DNA of 64,000 nucleotides from UBA2966 sp965242505. GTDB taxonomy: Bacteria; Pseudomonadota; Alphaproteobacteria; UBA2966. The stretch covers positions 3,602,912 to 3,666,911 of the forward strand of contig OZ251449.1 of assembly GCA_965242505.1 (NCBI GenBank), given 5' to 3'. Below are positions 1 through 8,211 of the stretch, in pieces (the first letter of the stretch is position 1; every line of letters begins with the position of its first letter). The notes beneath the pieces were generated by a model. That model had not been told where the DNA came from, did not search any database, and saw only the letters and a list, made by a program, of their open reading frames with translations. The translations under genes were made by a program, and so were the position numbers.

Positions 1-400
1 GTTCTACTTCGCCGACAGTCCGCGAAGGACGATCTGGGCCCACGACTACGACGGCGCGACCGGCGAGATCTCCAACATGCGCGTCTTCGCCGGTCCGGAA
101 ACGCTCGACGCCGTCCCCGACGGCGCGACGGTGGACGCCGACGGTTGCGTGTGGAGCGCCCTGGTCTCGCGCGGCCGGATCGGCTGCTTCTCGCCGGACG
201 GCGAGCTCGTCCGCGCGGTCGACACGCCCACCGACCACCCCTCCAGCGTGACGTTCGGAGGCCCCGGCCTCGACGTCCTCTACGTCACGTCGATCTGGGA
301 GTGGCAACGGGCGAAGACCGGGAACGACGCCGACGGCCGCCTGTTCGCCGTATACGGCCTCGGCGCGACCGGCCTGCCCGAGCCGCGCTTCGCCGGGTAG
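1..400 (+). CDS. SMP-30/gluconolactonase/LRE family protein (C-terminal part)
   Basis: The frame is open from base 2 to the stop at 398–400, so the gene begins outside the window and about 132 C-terminal residues are visible. The segment has the repeating beta-propeller style of SMP-30/gluconolactonase proteins: a D-G-A-T-V-D-A-D-G-C-V-W-S-A strand with the metal-site-type aspartates, then G-R-I-G-C-F-S-P-D-G-E and a late L-Y-V-T-S strand. Family members are metal-dependent lactonases or esterases acting on sugar lactones. The exact substrate cannot be read from this fragment. A repeat-rich gap follows, so no downstream partner is evident. Confidence 0.8.
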   Translation, partial: FYFADSPRRTIWAHDYDGATGEISNMRVFAGPETLDAVPDGATVDADGCVWSALVSRGRIGCFSPDGELVRAVDTPTDHPSSVTFGGPGLDVLYVTSIWEWQRAKTGNDADGRLFAVYGLGATGLPEPRFAG

Positions 401-499
401 CGCCCGGTCGCGGAGTTCGTCCGCGCCGCCGCATCGCGACCGTGAACGGCCTGCCGGGCGGTCGAGCGCGGCGTTGCGGCGTCGCGGCGTCGCGTCCGG

Positions 500-690
500 A
501 CCCCCCTCCCGACCTCCCCCCTGTCAGGGGGGAGGAGAGCGCGTGGTCAGGGGGGAGGAGTGTGAATGGTCAGGGGGGAAGCATGGATGGTCAGGGGGGA
601 AGAGCGTCAACTGCCCCTCCGTCCCCTTCTTCTCCCTCCCCCTGGCAGGGGGAGGGTCGGGGTGGGGGTCGCGCCAAGGGGGAGGAGGGG
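500..690. repeat. REP-like palindromic cluster
   Basis: This cluster holds two G/C-rich palindrome types that recur throughout the window. Type A is centred on CTCCCCCCTGTCAGGGGGGAG-like hairpins. Type B is centred on CCCTCCCCCTGGCAGGGGGA, followed by a GGTCGGGGTGGGGGTC tail. Here there is one A unit, three partial A repeats ending GGTCAGGGGGGA, and one B unit. They fill most of the gap between the SMP-30 gene and the S24 gene. Confidence 0.85.
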
Positions 691-695
691 CGCGG

Positions 696-1340
696 TCAGG
701 CGTGCTCGACGGATCCGACGATCCGGTGGATGGCGGAGACTTCCCCGGACGGGATCCGGATCTCGGCGCCGGGGTTCAGCTGCTCCAGCACGACGATGTG
801 GTCGTCGCGGCTCCTGAACCGTTTCACCAGGGCCTCGCCGTTCGCCTTCTGGACCACGGCGTAGCAGCCGGCGGTGACGGGCCGGGCCGGATTCACGTAG
901 AGCAGTTCCAGCGCGCGATACCGGGGCTCCATGGAATCGCCGGTCATGTAGACGGCGTAGGCCTGCACGGCGCCGGCGAGCAGGGCCGGCCGCGCGAGGC
1001 GTTCCGTGACCTCGCCGTCGTTGAAGAGCAGGGTGTCGCTCCCCCCGACCGCCGTCCCGTACACGGGCAGGTCTATGGCGCCGTATGCGGGAAGCTCGCG
1101 CACCCGGACGCCGGACCCGTCGCTCGCGCCCGAACGCATGGCGAGGTCGGCCTCGTTCGCGATCAGCTCGGTGGGATGGACGCCGAGGCCCGAGGCGACC
1201 CGTTCCATCCACTCCGTGCTCAACCGGCGGACGCCCCGTTCCAGCCGATGGATCTGCTGCGGCGTGGTGCCGATCCGGTCCGCGAGCCGTTGCAGCGTGA
1301 GGTCCTGGCGGAGGCGAAGCTCCCTGATCCTGTTCTTCAT
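696..1340 (-). CDS. XRE-type HTH / S24 (LexA-like) repressor
   Basis: The 214-residue protein starts at the ATG beginning MKNRIRELR; a 26-residue upstream extension is open but lacks domain character. Residues ~1–60 form an XRE helix-turn-helix (TLQRLADRIGTTPQQIHRLE). The C-terminal half is an S24/LexA-like self-cleavage fold, with the serine in Y-M-T-G-D-S-M-E-P and the lysine in G-E-A-L-V-K-R-F. Phage and SOS-type repressors of this design dimerise on operators and are inactivated by RecA-stimulated autocleavage. A canonical Ala-Gly cleavage site is not clear; T-A-V-G-G is the nearest. The gene diverges from the DUF6362-like gene at 1499, a layout typical of a prophage switch. Confidence 0.85.
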   Translation of the reverse strand: MKNRIRELRLRQDLTLQRLADRIGTTPQQIHRLERGVRRLSTEWMERVASGLGVHPTELIANEADLAMRSGASDGSGVRVRELPAYGAIDLPVYGTAVGGSDTLLFNDGEVTERLARPALLAGAVQAYAVYMTGDSMEPRYRALELLYVNPARPVTAGCYAVVQKANGEALVKRFRSRDDHIVVLEQLNPGAEIRIPSGEVSAIHRIVGSVEHA

Positions 1341-1498
1341 GGCGGCGATGTTACCGCCGGTTTCGGAAAATATCAAACACGGGATCGGACCGGATCGGAA
1401 GTGTTTGCATTTCATCACCGTATTGGATATGTATTGGATATAATCCGTTCATACCGCCGAGACCTCCGGCGCCGGACGTCCGCGAAAGGATCGCCCCC
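1341..1498. promoter_or_regulatory. Divergent promoter/operator region of the S24 repressor
   Basis: This 158-bp divergent gap is conspicuously AT-rich for the window. It holds an inverted repeat CAAACAC (1374–1380) / GTGTTTG (1401–1407), a direct repeat TTGGATAT (1423–1430 and 1434–1441) and a perfect TATAAT at 1439–1444 oriented toward the rightward gene. No good −35 lies 17 bp upstream, which would fit a regulated promoter. Binding of the adjacent repressor to the CAAACAC repeat is inferred from position only. Confidence 0.5.
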
Positions 1499-2050
1499 AT
1501 GTCTCTCCCGTCTCTCCCGTCGAACGTCAAGACCGCTCCCCCGACCCGCGCCGAGCGCGGACGGCACCGGGACGTCCTCCTGGTCGGGCTGCGCATGTGC
1601 GCGGAGGCCGGGAAGGCGGAGCCGACCGTCGCGGACGCGGTGTGGGAACTGCTGATCGAGGCTGCGGACACCCTGAAGCGGTTGCCGGACCGGGAGCGGC
1701 GCTGGCTCGCGTCGGGGACCCGTTCGTCGTGGCCGCGGGCGATTCGCGAGTACGGCGAGGCGTTCGCGGCCGCGGTGGCGAGCGGCGGGCGCTGGGAGCC
1801 GATGTCCGCCGGCCTCGCGCCGCCGTCCGCCGGCGCCATTGGACGCCTCGAGACCGTCATGGAGTGGCTGATCGGCGCGAGCCGGCGGTCGCCGCCGCGG
1901 GAGACGAACGTCGCCTTCGCGCTCGCCGCCGGGGTTCCCGTTCCGGCGATACGCCGGCGTTTCGGCATCGCCCGGCGGACCGTCTACGCCGTCCGCGACC
2001 GCGGGCTGAGAAGGATCCGCGACTGGCTGGAGGAGACGCTCGCCGAATGA
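1499..2050 (+). CDS. DUF6362-like small HTH protein
   Basis: The 183-residue protein has the pattern I associate with DUF6362 proteins of alphaproteobacterial phages: an E-A-A-D-T-L-K-R-L-P segment, S-S-W-P-R-A-I-R-E-Y, a central I-G-R-L-E-T-V-M-E-W-L helix, and a C-terminal HTH-like part (V-P-A-I-R-R-R-F-G-I-A-R-R-T-V-Y). In phages such genes commonly sit near replication or terminase genes; no function is established. Paired divergently with the S24 repressor, it suggests a prophage remnant. The assignment is from memory of the family pattern; the HTH is visible directly. Confidence 0.55.
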   Translation: MSLPSLPSNVKTAPPTRAERGRHRDVLLVGLRMCAEAGKAEPTVADAVWELLIEAADTLKRLPDRERRWLASGTRSSWPRAIREYGEAFAAAVASGGRWEPMSAGLAPPSAGAIGRLETVMEWLIGASRRSPPRETNVAFALAAGVPVPAIRRRFGIARRTVYAVRDRGLRRIRDWLEETLAE

Positions 2051-2061
2051 GGCCGCCGCGC

Positions 2062-3747
2062 TCACATGAAGTCGAAATCGCAGCCCTGGTCCGCCTGGAG
2101 GACGGAGTCCACGTAGAGCTTGAGGTATCCCCGCTCGCTCCCCGGATGGGGGGGCGGGGGTTCCCAGCCCTCCCGGCGGGAGCGGAGCTCCGCCGCGTCG
2201 ACGTCGAGCTCCAGCCGGCGCGCCTCGACGTCCAGGGAGATCGCGTCCCCGTCGCGGACGAGGGCGAGGGGGCCGCCGACGCAGGACTCCGGCGTGACGT
2301 GGAGGACGACCGCGCCGAACGCGGCGCCGCTCATGCGGGCGTCGGACACGCGCACCATGTCCTTGACGCCCCGCCGGGCGAGTTTCCTCGGTATGGGCAG
2401 GTAGCCGGCCTCCGGCATCCCGGGCGCGCCCCTGGGGCCGGCGTTCCTGAGGACGAGCACGCTGTCCGCGTCGACGTCGAGGTCCGGGTCGTCGATCCGC
2501 CGGGCGAGGTCCTCCAGGGACTCGAAGACGACCGCCCGGCCCCGGTGGGACAGGAGCTCGGGCGACGCGGCGGAATGCTTGATGACGGCGCCTCCCGGCG
2601 CGAGGTTCCCGCGCAGCACCGCCAGCCCGCCCGAGGGCCGGACGGGCCTGTCGGGAGAGCGGACGACGTCCTGCCCGGACACGCGCTCCCCCTCCTCGAT
2701 GTTCTCGCCGAGGGGGCGGCCGGTGATCGTCGGCGCGTCGAGCGCGAGATGCGGCGCGAGCTCGCGCAGCACCGCGTTCAGGCCGCCGGATTCGTGCAGG
2801 TTCTCCATGTAGTGCTCGCCCGACGGCTTGAGGTCGACGAGCACCGGCGTCTCGCGTCCGATGCGGTCGAACTCGTCGAGGTCGATGGCGAGGCCCAGCC
2901 GGCGGGCGATCGCCGCGAGATGGATCAGGGCGTTGGTGGATCCCCCGATCGCCTGGAGGACGACCAGGGCGTTGCGGAAGGCGTCGGCGGTCATGACCTC
3001 CGACGGGCGCGGCCCGGACTCCGCCATCTCGACGGCCCGGCGGCCGGTCCGTTCGGCGATCCGCAGGCGGTCGGCGTTGACGGCGGGGATGGCGCCGCCG
3101 CCGGGCAGCATCATGCCGAGGGCCTCCGTCACGCAGGCCATGGTGCTCGCGGCGCCCATGACCATGCAGGCGCCGATGGTGGGCGCCAGGCGGCCGGTGA
3201 TCTCGTCGATGTCGGCGTCGTCGAGCTCGCCGGCGCGGTAGCTCGCCCACAGGCGTCGGCAGTCGGTGCAGGCGCCCAGGCGGCGGCCCCGGTAGCGGCC
3301 CGTCATCATCGGCCCGGTGACGACGGCGGCGGCGGGGACGTCGGCGCTGGCCGCGGCCATGAGCTGGGCCGGCACGGTCTTGTCGCAGCCGCCGATCAGG
3401 ACCACCGCGTCCATGGGCTGGGCGCGGATCATCTCTTCGGTGTCCATCGCCATCAGGTTCCGCAGGAACATGCTGGTGGGGTGGGAGAAGGATTCGTGGA
3501 TCGAGATCGTCGGGAAGGCCATCGGCATCCCGCCGGCCAGCATGACGCCCCGCTTCACCGCCTCGACGAGCTTCGCCATGCCCCCGTGGCAGGCGTTGTA
3601 GTCGCCGCCGGTGTCGGCGATCCCGACGATGGGGCGCGTCAGGGCGTCGTCGGAATATCCCATCGCCTTGACGAAGGCGCGCCGCATGTAGAGGGAGAAG
3701 GCCTCGTCGCCGTACTGGGCGAGGCCCTTCCTCAGGCCCTTTTTCAT
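2062..3747 (-). CDS. IlvD/Edd family dehydratase
   Basis: The 561-residue protein has the length and motifs of the dihydroxy-acid / sugar-acid dehydratase family. Cysteine-bearing iron–sulfur motifs are present (N-A-C-H-G-G, G-G-C-D-K-T, C-T-D-C-R-R), as is the late D-A-R-M-S-G-A-A-F-G segment that carries the catalytic serine in homologues. Members remove water from 2,3-dihydroxy acids, either in valine/isoleucine synthesis or in sugar-acid catabolism (arabonate, xylonate and others). The C-T-D-C-R-R variant and the neighbouring flavin oxidoreductase argue for a catabolic paralogue rather than biosynthetic IlvD, but this is inference. The start is the ATG preceded by a G-rich Shine-Dalgarno stretch inside a repeat. 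The gene is downstream of, and co-directional with, the LLM gene. Confidence 0.88.
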   Translation of the reverse strand: MKKGLRKGLAQYGDEAFSLYMRRAFVKAMGYSDDALTRPIVGIADTGGDYNACHGGMAKLVEAVKRGVMLAGGMPMAFPTISIHESFSHPTSMFLRNLMAMDTEEMIRAQPMDAVVLIGGCDKTVPAQLMAAASADVPAAAVVTGPMMTGRYRGRRLGACTDCRRLWASYRAGELDDADIDEITGRLAPTIGACMVMGAASTMACVTEALGMMLPGGGAIPAVNADRLRIAERTGRRAVEMAESGPRPSEVMTADAFRNALVVLQAIGGSTNALIHLAAIARRLGLAIDLDEFDRIGRETPVLVDLKPSGEHYMENLHESGGLNAVLRELAPHLALDAPTITGRPLGENIEEGERVSGQDVVRSPDRPVRPSGGLAVLRGNLAPGGAVIKHSAASPELLSHRGRAVVFESLEDLARRIDDPDLDVDADSVLVLRNAGPRGAPGMPEAGYLPIPRKLARRGVKDMVRVSDARMSGAAFGAVVLHVTPESCVGGPLALVRDGDAISLDVEARRLELDVDAAELRSRREGWEPPPPHPGSERGYLKLYVDSVLQADQGCDFDFM

Positions 3748-3748
3748 G

Positions 3749-3820
3749 ACCCCCCCGGCGCGACCCCTGACCCGGCCCTCCCCCTGCCAGGGGGAGGGAG
3801 AAGAAGGGGGACGGAGGGGG
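3749..3820. repeat. REP-like palindrome, type B
   Basis: One CCCTCCCCCTGCCAGGGGGA hairpin with its G-rich tail lies in the short gap between the LLM oxidoreductase and the IlvD/Edd gene. It runs up to the dehydratase start codon and contributes its Shine-Dalgarno-like G tract. Confidence 0.8.
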
Positions 3821-3881
3821 CGGGCCGCGGCCCCGCAACGCCGCGCAATCCTCGATCCTCCGTCGGGACGAGGAACGCGGG

Positions 3882-4964
3882 CTATTCCGCCGCCCGGGCG
3901 GGGGCGGGCGCGCCGACGTCCTTCAGCGGGCCGAGCTCCTTCTCCAGCATCGGCCGGATGTCGGAGGCGAACTTCTCCATCGTGTTCATGGCCTGGACGT
4001 GGCTGGAGCCGCCCACCTGGACGTGGAACATGACGTGGCTCGGCTGGCCGGCGCGGATGTCGGCGGCCAGCCTCTCGGCGATCGTCTCGCAGTCGCCGAC
4101 CAGCAGGTTGTCGGCCATCGTCTCCAGCGGCGGCTCGTCGGGGAACGGGACCTCGGTCATCATGCCGCCGTCCATGACCTCGGCCCGCCGGCGCAGCGCC
4201 GACGCCAGCCGCATCTGGTGACGGGCGTTGTCGACGTAGGCGAGCGCCTCCTCCCGGCTTTCGGCGACGCACAGGAACCGCTGGATGCCGAGCGGCATCG
4301 CCGCCGGGTCCCGGCCCTCCGCCTTCCACGACTCCGCGATCCGCGCCCGCATCCCGGCGATGTATTCCGAGCCCTTCCAGCGCGCCGTGAACATGGGGAT
4401 CAGGCCGCGCCGCGCCGCCAGGCGATGGCCGGCCTCGTTGTCGCCGGCGAGCCAGATCTCCGGGACGCCGTTCGCCGGGCGGGCGCTGATGTGGGTCTCG
4501 GGCATGGCGTAGTGCCTGCCCTCGTAGGAGAAGGTGGCGCGCGTGAAGGCGAGGTCGAGGAGGTCGAGGAACTCCTCCAGCATCTCGCGGGCCTCGGCGA
4601 GATCGGCGCCGAAGCGCTCGAACTCGTAGGGCTGGTAGCCGCTGCCGACGCCGAGGACGAGGCGTCCCGAGCTGAGCGCGTCGACCATGCCGATCTCGGC
4701 CAGTACGCGGGCCGGGTGGTAGAGGGGGGTCACGATCACGGCGGTGCCGAGGCGGATGTCGCGCGTGGCCGACGCGCAGGCGGCGGCCATCATCAGCGGC
4801 GACGGGCAGACGCAGTAGTTGGAGAAGTGGTGCTCGGCGAACCAGGCGATGTCGAAACCCAGCCAGTCGGCGTGTTTCACCTGTTCGAGGTGCTCGCGGA
4901 AGACCCGTTCGATCGCGAAGCCCTTCTCGCGATATCCCATCAGGCTGAAATGGCCGAAATCCAT
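3882..4964 (-). CDS. LLM class flavin-dependent oxidoreductase
   Basis: The 360-residue protein starts at MDFGHFSLMG, chosen because GGAGAAAG lies just upstream; a longer open frame to 5081 has no domain character. It is a luciferase-like TIM barrel. Visible signatures are W-F-A-E-H-H-F-S-N-Y near the N-terminus, the I-R-L-G-T-A-V strand, D-A-L-S-S-G-R-L-V-L-G-V-G-S-G-Y for phosphate binding, and P-E-I-W-L-A-G-D. Such enzymes use FMNH2 or F420H2 for oxygenation or hydride transfer; the substrate is unknown. It precedes the dehydratase on the same strand. Confidence 0.85.
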   Translation of the reverse strand: MDFGHFSLMGYREKGFAIERVFREHLEQVKHADWLGFDIAWFAEHHFSNYCVCPSPLMMAAACASATRDIRLGTAVIVTPLYHPARVLAEIGMVDALSSGRLVLGVGSGYQPYEFERFGADLAEAREMLEEFLDLLDLAFTRATFSYEGRHYAMPETHISARPANGVPEIWLAGDNEAGHRLAARRGLIPMFTARWKGSEYIAGMRARIAESWKAEGRDPAAMPLGIQRFLCVAESREEALAYVDNARHQMRLASALRRRAEVMDGGMMTEVPFPDEPPLETMADNLLVGDCETIAERLAADIRAGQPSHVMFHVQVGGSSHVQAMNTMEKFASDIRPMLEKELGPLKDVGAPAPARAAE

Positions 4965-5032
4965 CGTCTTTCTCCAGGGTCGCCGCGCCGGGGCCGCCGC
5001 GGGCCGCGGGCCCGCCTCCGGCGCCCGTCCGG

Positions 5033-5089
5033 CGGTCGGGAAAGCGGCGTCAGGTTGCCACAGCGGGGCGGCGTTCGGCAAACGCCCCG
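5033..5089. repeat. 57-bp direct repeat, left copy, bounding the duplicated MTase–HNH cassettes
   Basis: The sequence from CGGTCGGGAAAGCGGCGTC through CGGCAAACGCCCCG matches 8551–8607 exactly over 57 bp. Its first 43 bp recur at 6954–6996 between the two cassettes. Confidence 0.85.
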
Positions 5090-5240
5090 AGCTTCCGGTT
5101 CTTGCCGCAAATCATCGCGAAGGATTTGTCCGGGTTGGGGGGTCAGCAGGAGGGCCGGCGTTTTCGTCAGGGTGCGGCGCACCGCACTCGCGCGGGCTGC
5201 GCGAGCTCGGTTTCGCGGCGTTGTGGCCCGGTTCGCTTCG

Positions 5241-6614
5241 TCATGTTCGTATCCCTTCGGCTGTGAGCCTGGCGATGAGCTGCTCCTGCGAGCCCGCGCC
5301 CTTCATGGAGTTGCATGCGCCACAGAGCAGTTGCAGGTTGTCGAGATGGCCACTCCCGCCCCTCGAGCGTGGAATGACGTGATCGACGGTCAGGTTGCGG
5401 AACGGGAACAGGATGCGACACCCGCTGCACACACCTTCCTGTCGTCCGTAGAGCGAATGTTTGTGCGTCCGATAGTTGGGAAGTTCGCCCAGGTCCGTCC
5501 GCGCCGGAACGTCCTCCCGGTGCGCCACGTCGTTGAACAACGGCCCCCTGTCGTCGCGCAGGCGCTTGAGCACGAGCCGCGCCGCGAGCGGGGACAGATC
5601 GATGCCTGACCACTCGCGATTGAGCCTGTCGGCCGCCACGAGCGCAGTGGCGCACCCGCAGAAGGGGTCGAGCACCATGTCGCCCTCGTTGCTGCTGGCG
5701 CGGATAATGCGGTCGAGCAAGGCGATGGGCTTCTGGGTCGGATAGCCGGTTGCCTCGCCTTTCTCGGTCACAGGATTAGCCACCCACAGGTCATCGACCG
5801 CTCGTCCCTGCTGTTCGTCCAAGTATCGTTTGAGGACGGGAACATTGCCCGGCGCGGTTTGAATGATCCGGCCCTTTTCGTATTCCGCCATCATCCGCTC
5901 GCGTGTCCAGCGCCACACCCGAACGATCCCGAGGAATTCGTAAGTCAGATTCGGGCGATCCTTGTTCGGGTTCGCCAGGTTGTCGTGGCGGTAGCGCCGC
6001 CCGGTGCCCTCTTCGACGTAGCGGTAGAACTTCCGCACGTATTCAGGATCATGCGGCTCAAATTGCGGGTTCCAGCAGGGGCTGTCCCCGCGTGTGTAGA
6101 ACAGTAGGGTGTCATGACTGGACGCAAAGCGTGTTGACGCGAGGCCCTTCGCCGTCGTTCGTCGCCACACGATCTCGTTGCGGAAGCGCGGCGCCCCGAT
6201 GATCGAATCCATCAGCATCTTGAGGTAGTGCGATGCGGTCGGGTCGCAGTGCAGGTAAATCGACCCGGACGGCTTGAGCAGGCGGCGCATTTCCAGCAGC
6301 CGCACGGCCATCATGATGAGGTAGGACTTCACTCCCTTCCCGTGGGCGAACCCGGCGGCGTCGATGATGGCGTAGAGCGCGGGCTGCCGGTCGGCTATCT
6401 CGCCGTGCCATGCCTCGTCCACGTCCGAGAGGGTCCAGGTGTCCTTGAACGCAGCCCCGGCGGCTTCGGAGCCGATGGGAGCCGAGTAGTCGCGGTTCGA
6501 GTTGAACGGCGGGTCGAGGTAGATCAGATCCACCGACTCGCTGTTCATGCCCCGCATGACGTCGAGGTTGTCGCCCGTCCACAGCGTCCGGTTGCGCCAG
6601 TTCGGATCACTCAC
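5241..6614 (-). CDS. Beta-class DNA methyltransferase fused to HNH nuclease domain (copy A)
   Basis: This 457-residue protein starts at a GTG that overlaps the upstream small gene by 4 bp (GTGA). The catalytic motif L-D-P-P-F-N-S-N is at ~33–40 and the SAM motif D-P-F-C-G-C-A-T-A-L at ~325, the order of beta-class N4-cytosine/N6-adenine methyltransferases. The C-terminal ~75 residues form an HNH domain with a CxxC (C-S-G-C), the core D-H-V-I-P-R-S-R-G-G and the second pair C-G-A-C-N-S-M-K. The chain therefore carries both modification and candidate cleavage activities. Residues ~133–318, the expected target-recognition region, are almost unrelated to copy B, while both ends are nearly identical. 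Whether the HNH is a cognate restriction nuclease or accessory is unknown. Confidence 0.88.
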   Translation of the reverse strand: MSDPNWRNRTLWTGDNLDVMRGMNSESVDLIYLDPPFNSNRDYSAPIGSEAAGAAFKDTWTLSDVDEAWHGEIADRQPALYAIIDAAGFAHGKGVKSYLIMMAVRLLEMRRLLKPSGSIYLHCDPTASHYLKMLMDSIIGAPRFRNEIVWRRTTAKGLASTRFASSHDTLLFYTRGDSPCWNPQFEPHDPEYVRKFYRYVEEGTGRRYRHDNLANPNKDRPNLTYEFLGIVRVWRWTRERMMAEYEKGRIIQTAPGNVPVLKRYLDEQQGRAVDDLWVANPVTEKGEATGYPTQKPIALLDRIIRASSNEGDMVLDPFCGCATALVAADRLNREWSGIDLSPLAARLVLKRLRDDRGPLFNDVAHREDVPARTDLGELPNYRTHKHSLYGRQEGVCSGCRILFPFRNLTVDHVIPRSRGGSGHLDNLQLLCGACNSMKGAGSQEQLIARLTAEGIRT

Positions 6615-6871
6615 TGGATTGTCCGCATGATGAATCTCGCTTCAGTTCCAGGTGACTGCGCCATCGCTCCGTCCGCTTCCGGCTGCGTGGCCGCGAAGAT
6701 GCTACGGTCGAGGGCTTGCCGGGCATCCTCCCGGATTTCGTCACGCCGCCATATGTCTTCGATACGTTCGATTTCCGCCGGAAGGATGAGCCGTTCACCG
6801 ATCCGTTCTTCGAGCTCCGGCTGTTTTCCGCATATGAAAGGAATTGGACCGACCCGCGCACGGTCGGTCAT
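6611..6871 (-). CDS. Conserved 86-residue protein upstream of MTase–HNH copy A
   Basis: I do not recognise this family. The acidic, helical-looking protein (residues ~17–60 rich in E, R, I and L) begins MTDRARVGPIPFICGKQ. It overlaps the methyltransferase start by 4 bp, so the two are translationally coupled. A near-identical copy precedes copy B with only a few substitutions, showing that the pair is the unit that was duplicated. No HTH or zinc motif is evident; a single cysteine sits in F-I-C-G-K. It could be a regulator, immunity or accessory subunit, but nothing in the sequence decides this. Confidence 0.7.
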   Translation of the reverse strand: MTDRARVGPIPFICGKQPELEERIGERLILPAEIERIEDIWRRDEIREDARQALDRSIFAATQPEADGAMAQSPGTEARFIMRTIQ

Positions 6872-6880
6872 CTCGTCCGT

Positions 6881-6919
6881 TCAGGTCCGCGGCCCTTGAT
6901 CGGTCGGCGCGTCGCTCAT
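6881..6919 (-). CDS. Possible 12-codon leader ORF (copy A)
   Basis: ATG to TGA encodes MSDAPTDQGPRT and ends 9 bp before the 86-residue gene. It also occurs upstream of copy B, where the only difference is a synonymous CCG/CCC change. That is weak evidence of coding. It might couple or attenuate translation, or be chance. Confidence 0.25.
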   Translation of the reverse strand: MSDAPTDQGPRT

Positions 6920-6953
6920 GGTCCGGGTCTCCCGTGCGCCGCCGCCTCGCCGG

Positions 6954-6996
6954 CGGTCGGGAAAGCGGCGTCAGGTTGCCACAGCGGGGCGGCGTT
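6954..6996. repeat. 43-bp partial copy of the cassette-bounding repeat
   Basis: This matches the first 43 bp of the repeats at 5033 and 8551, then jumps at GCGGCGTT directly to the sequence that in copy A lies 147 bp further on (after 5222). The same 8-mer flanks the missing segment at 5068–5075 and 5215–5222, so this is a microhomology junction. Confidence 0.85.
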
Positions 6997-7014
6997 GTGG
7001 CCCGGTTCGCTTCG

Positions 7015-8211
7015 TCATGTTCGTATCCCTTCGGCCTTGAGCCTGGAGATGAGCTGCTCCTGCGAGCCCGCGCCCTTCATGGAGTTGCATGCGCCACAGA
7101 GCAGTTGCAGGTTGTCGAGATGGCCGCTCCCGCCCCTCGAGCGTGGAATGACGTGATCGACGGTCAGGTTGCGGAACGGGAACAGGATGCGACACCCGCT
7201 GCACACACCTTCCTGTCGTCCGTAGAGTGAATGCTTGTGCGTCCGATAGTTGGGAAGCTCGCCCAGGTCCGTCCGGGTTGGAACGTCCTCCCGGTGCGCC
7301 ACGTCGTTGAACAACGGCCCCCTGTCGTCGCGCAGGCGCTTGAGCACGAGCCGCGCCGCGAGCGGGGACAGATCGATGCCTGACCACTCGCGATTGAGCC
7401 TGTCGGCCGCCACGAGCGCAGTGGCGCACCCACAGAAGGGGTCGAGGACGATGTCGCCTTCGCTGGAACTGGCCTTGACGATGCGATCCAGGAGGGCGAG
7501 CGGCTTCTGGGTGGGGTAACCGACGGCTTCGGGCTGGTTGCCGCGCAGCGCCGGAACGTCCCAATGATCCCTCATCCAGACCAGGGTGTACGGACCTCGT
7601 TCGTCTCGATGGATCTCGACGTTGGAGAAACCGTACTCGTGACTCAGGCGCGACTTCTCCTTCTGCGGATGGAACCTGTAATCGGGCGTCTTCGCATAGA
7701 ACAGGATCGTGTCGTGCTTTCTTCCGAACCGTCGGTTGCTGACGCCTCCCGTTCTGTACAGCCAGACGATTTCGTTCAGGAAGTTCTTGCGCCCGAATAC
7801 CGCATCCATGAGCGTCTTGAGATAGTGCGATGCGGTCGGGTCGCAGTGCAGATAGACCGACCCGGACGGCTTGAGCAGGCGGCGCATTTCCAGCAACCGC
7901 ACGGCCATCATGATGAGGTAGGACTTCATTCCCTTCCCGTGGGCGGACCCGGCGGCGTCGATGATGGCGTAGAGCGCGGGCTGCCGGTCGGCTATCTCGC
8001 CGTGCCATGCCTCGTCCACGTCCGAGAGGGTCCAGGTGTCCTTGAACGCAGCCTCGGCGGCTTCGGAGCCGATGGGAGCCGAGTAGTCGCGGTTCGAGTT
8101 GAACGGCGGGTCAAGGTAGATCAGATCCACCGACTCGCTGTTCATGCCCCGCATGACGTCGAGGTTGTCGCCCGTCCACAGCGTCCGGTTGCGCCAGTTC
8201 GGGTCACTCAC
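7015..8211 (-). CDS. Beta-class DNA methyltransferase fused to HNH nuclease domain (copy B)
   Basis: This 398-residue paralogue of copy A has the same GTG start coupled to a small upstream gene, the same N-terminal D-P-P-F-N-S-N and the same C-terminal D-P-F-C-G-C-A-T-A-L. The HNH domain is also the same (D-H-V-I-P-R-S-R-G-G; C-G-A-C-N-S-M-K). The two chains are nearly identical for ~130 N-terminal residues and from Y-P-T-Q-K-P onward. The central block (about 7440–7815) is unrelated and about 59 residues shorter. Swapping of a target-recognition block within otherwise identical enzymes predicts two different DNA specificities. Both catalytic regions look intact. Confidence 0.88.
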   Translation of the reverse strand: MSDPNWRNRTLWTGDNLDVMRGMNSESVDLIYLDPPFNSNRDYSAPIGSEAAEAAFKDTWTLSDVDEAWHGEIADRQPALYAIIDAAGSAHGKGMKSYLIMMAVRLLEMRRLLKPSGSVYLHCDPTASHYLKTLMDAVFGRKNFLNEIVWLYRTGGVSNRRFGRKHDTILFYAKTPDYRFHPQKEKSRLSHEYGFSNVEIHRDERGPYTLVWMRDHWDVPALRGNQPEAVGYPTQKPLALLDRIVKASSSEGDIVLDPFCGCATALVAADRLNREWSGIDLSPLAARLVLKRLRDDRGPLFNDVAHREDVPTRTDLGELPNYRTHKHSLYGRQEGVCSGCRILFPFRNLTVDHVIPRSRGGSGHLDNLQLLCGACNSMKGAGSQEQLISRLKAEGIRT

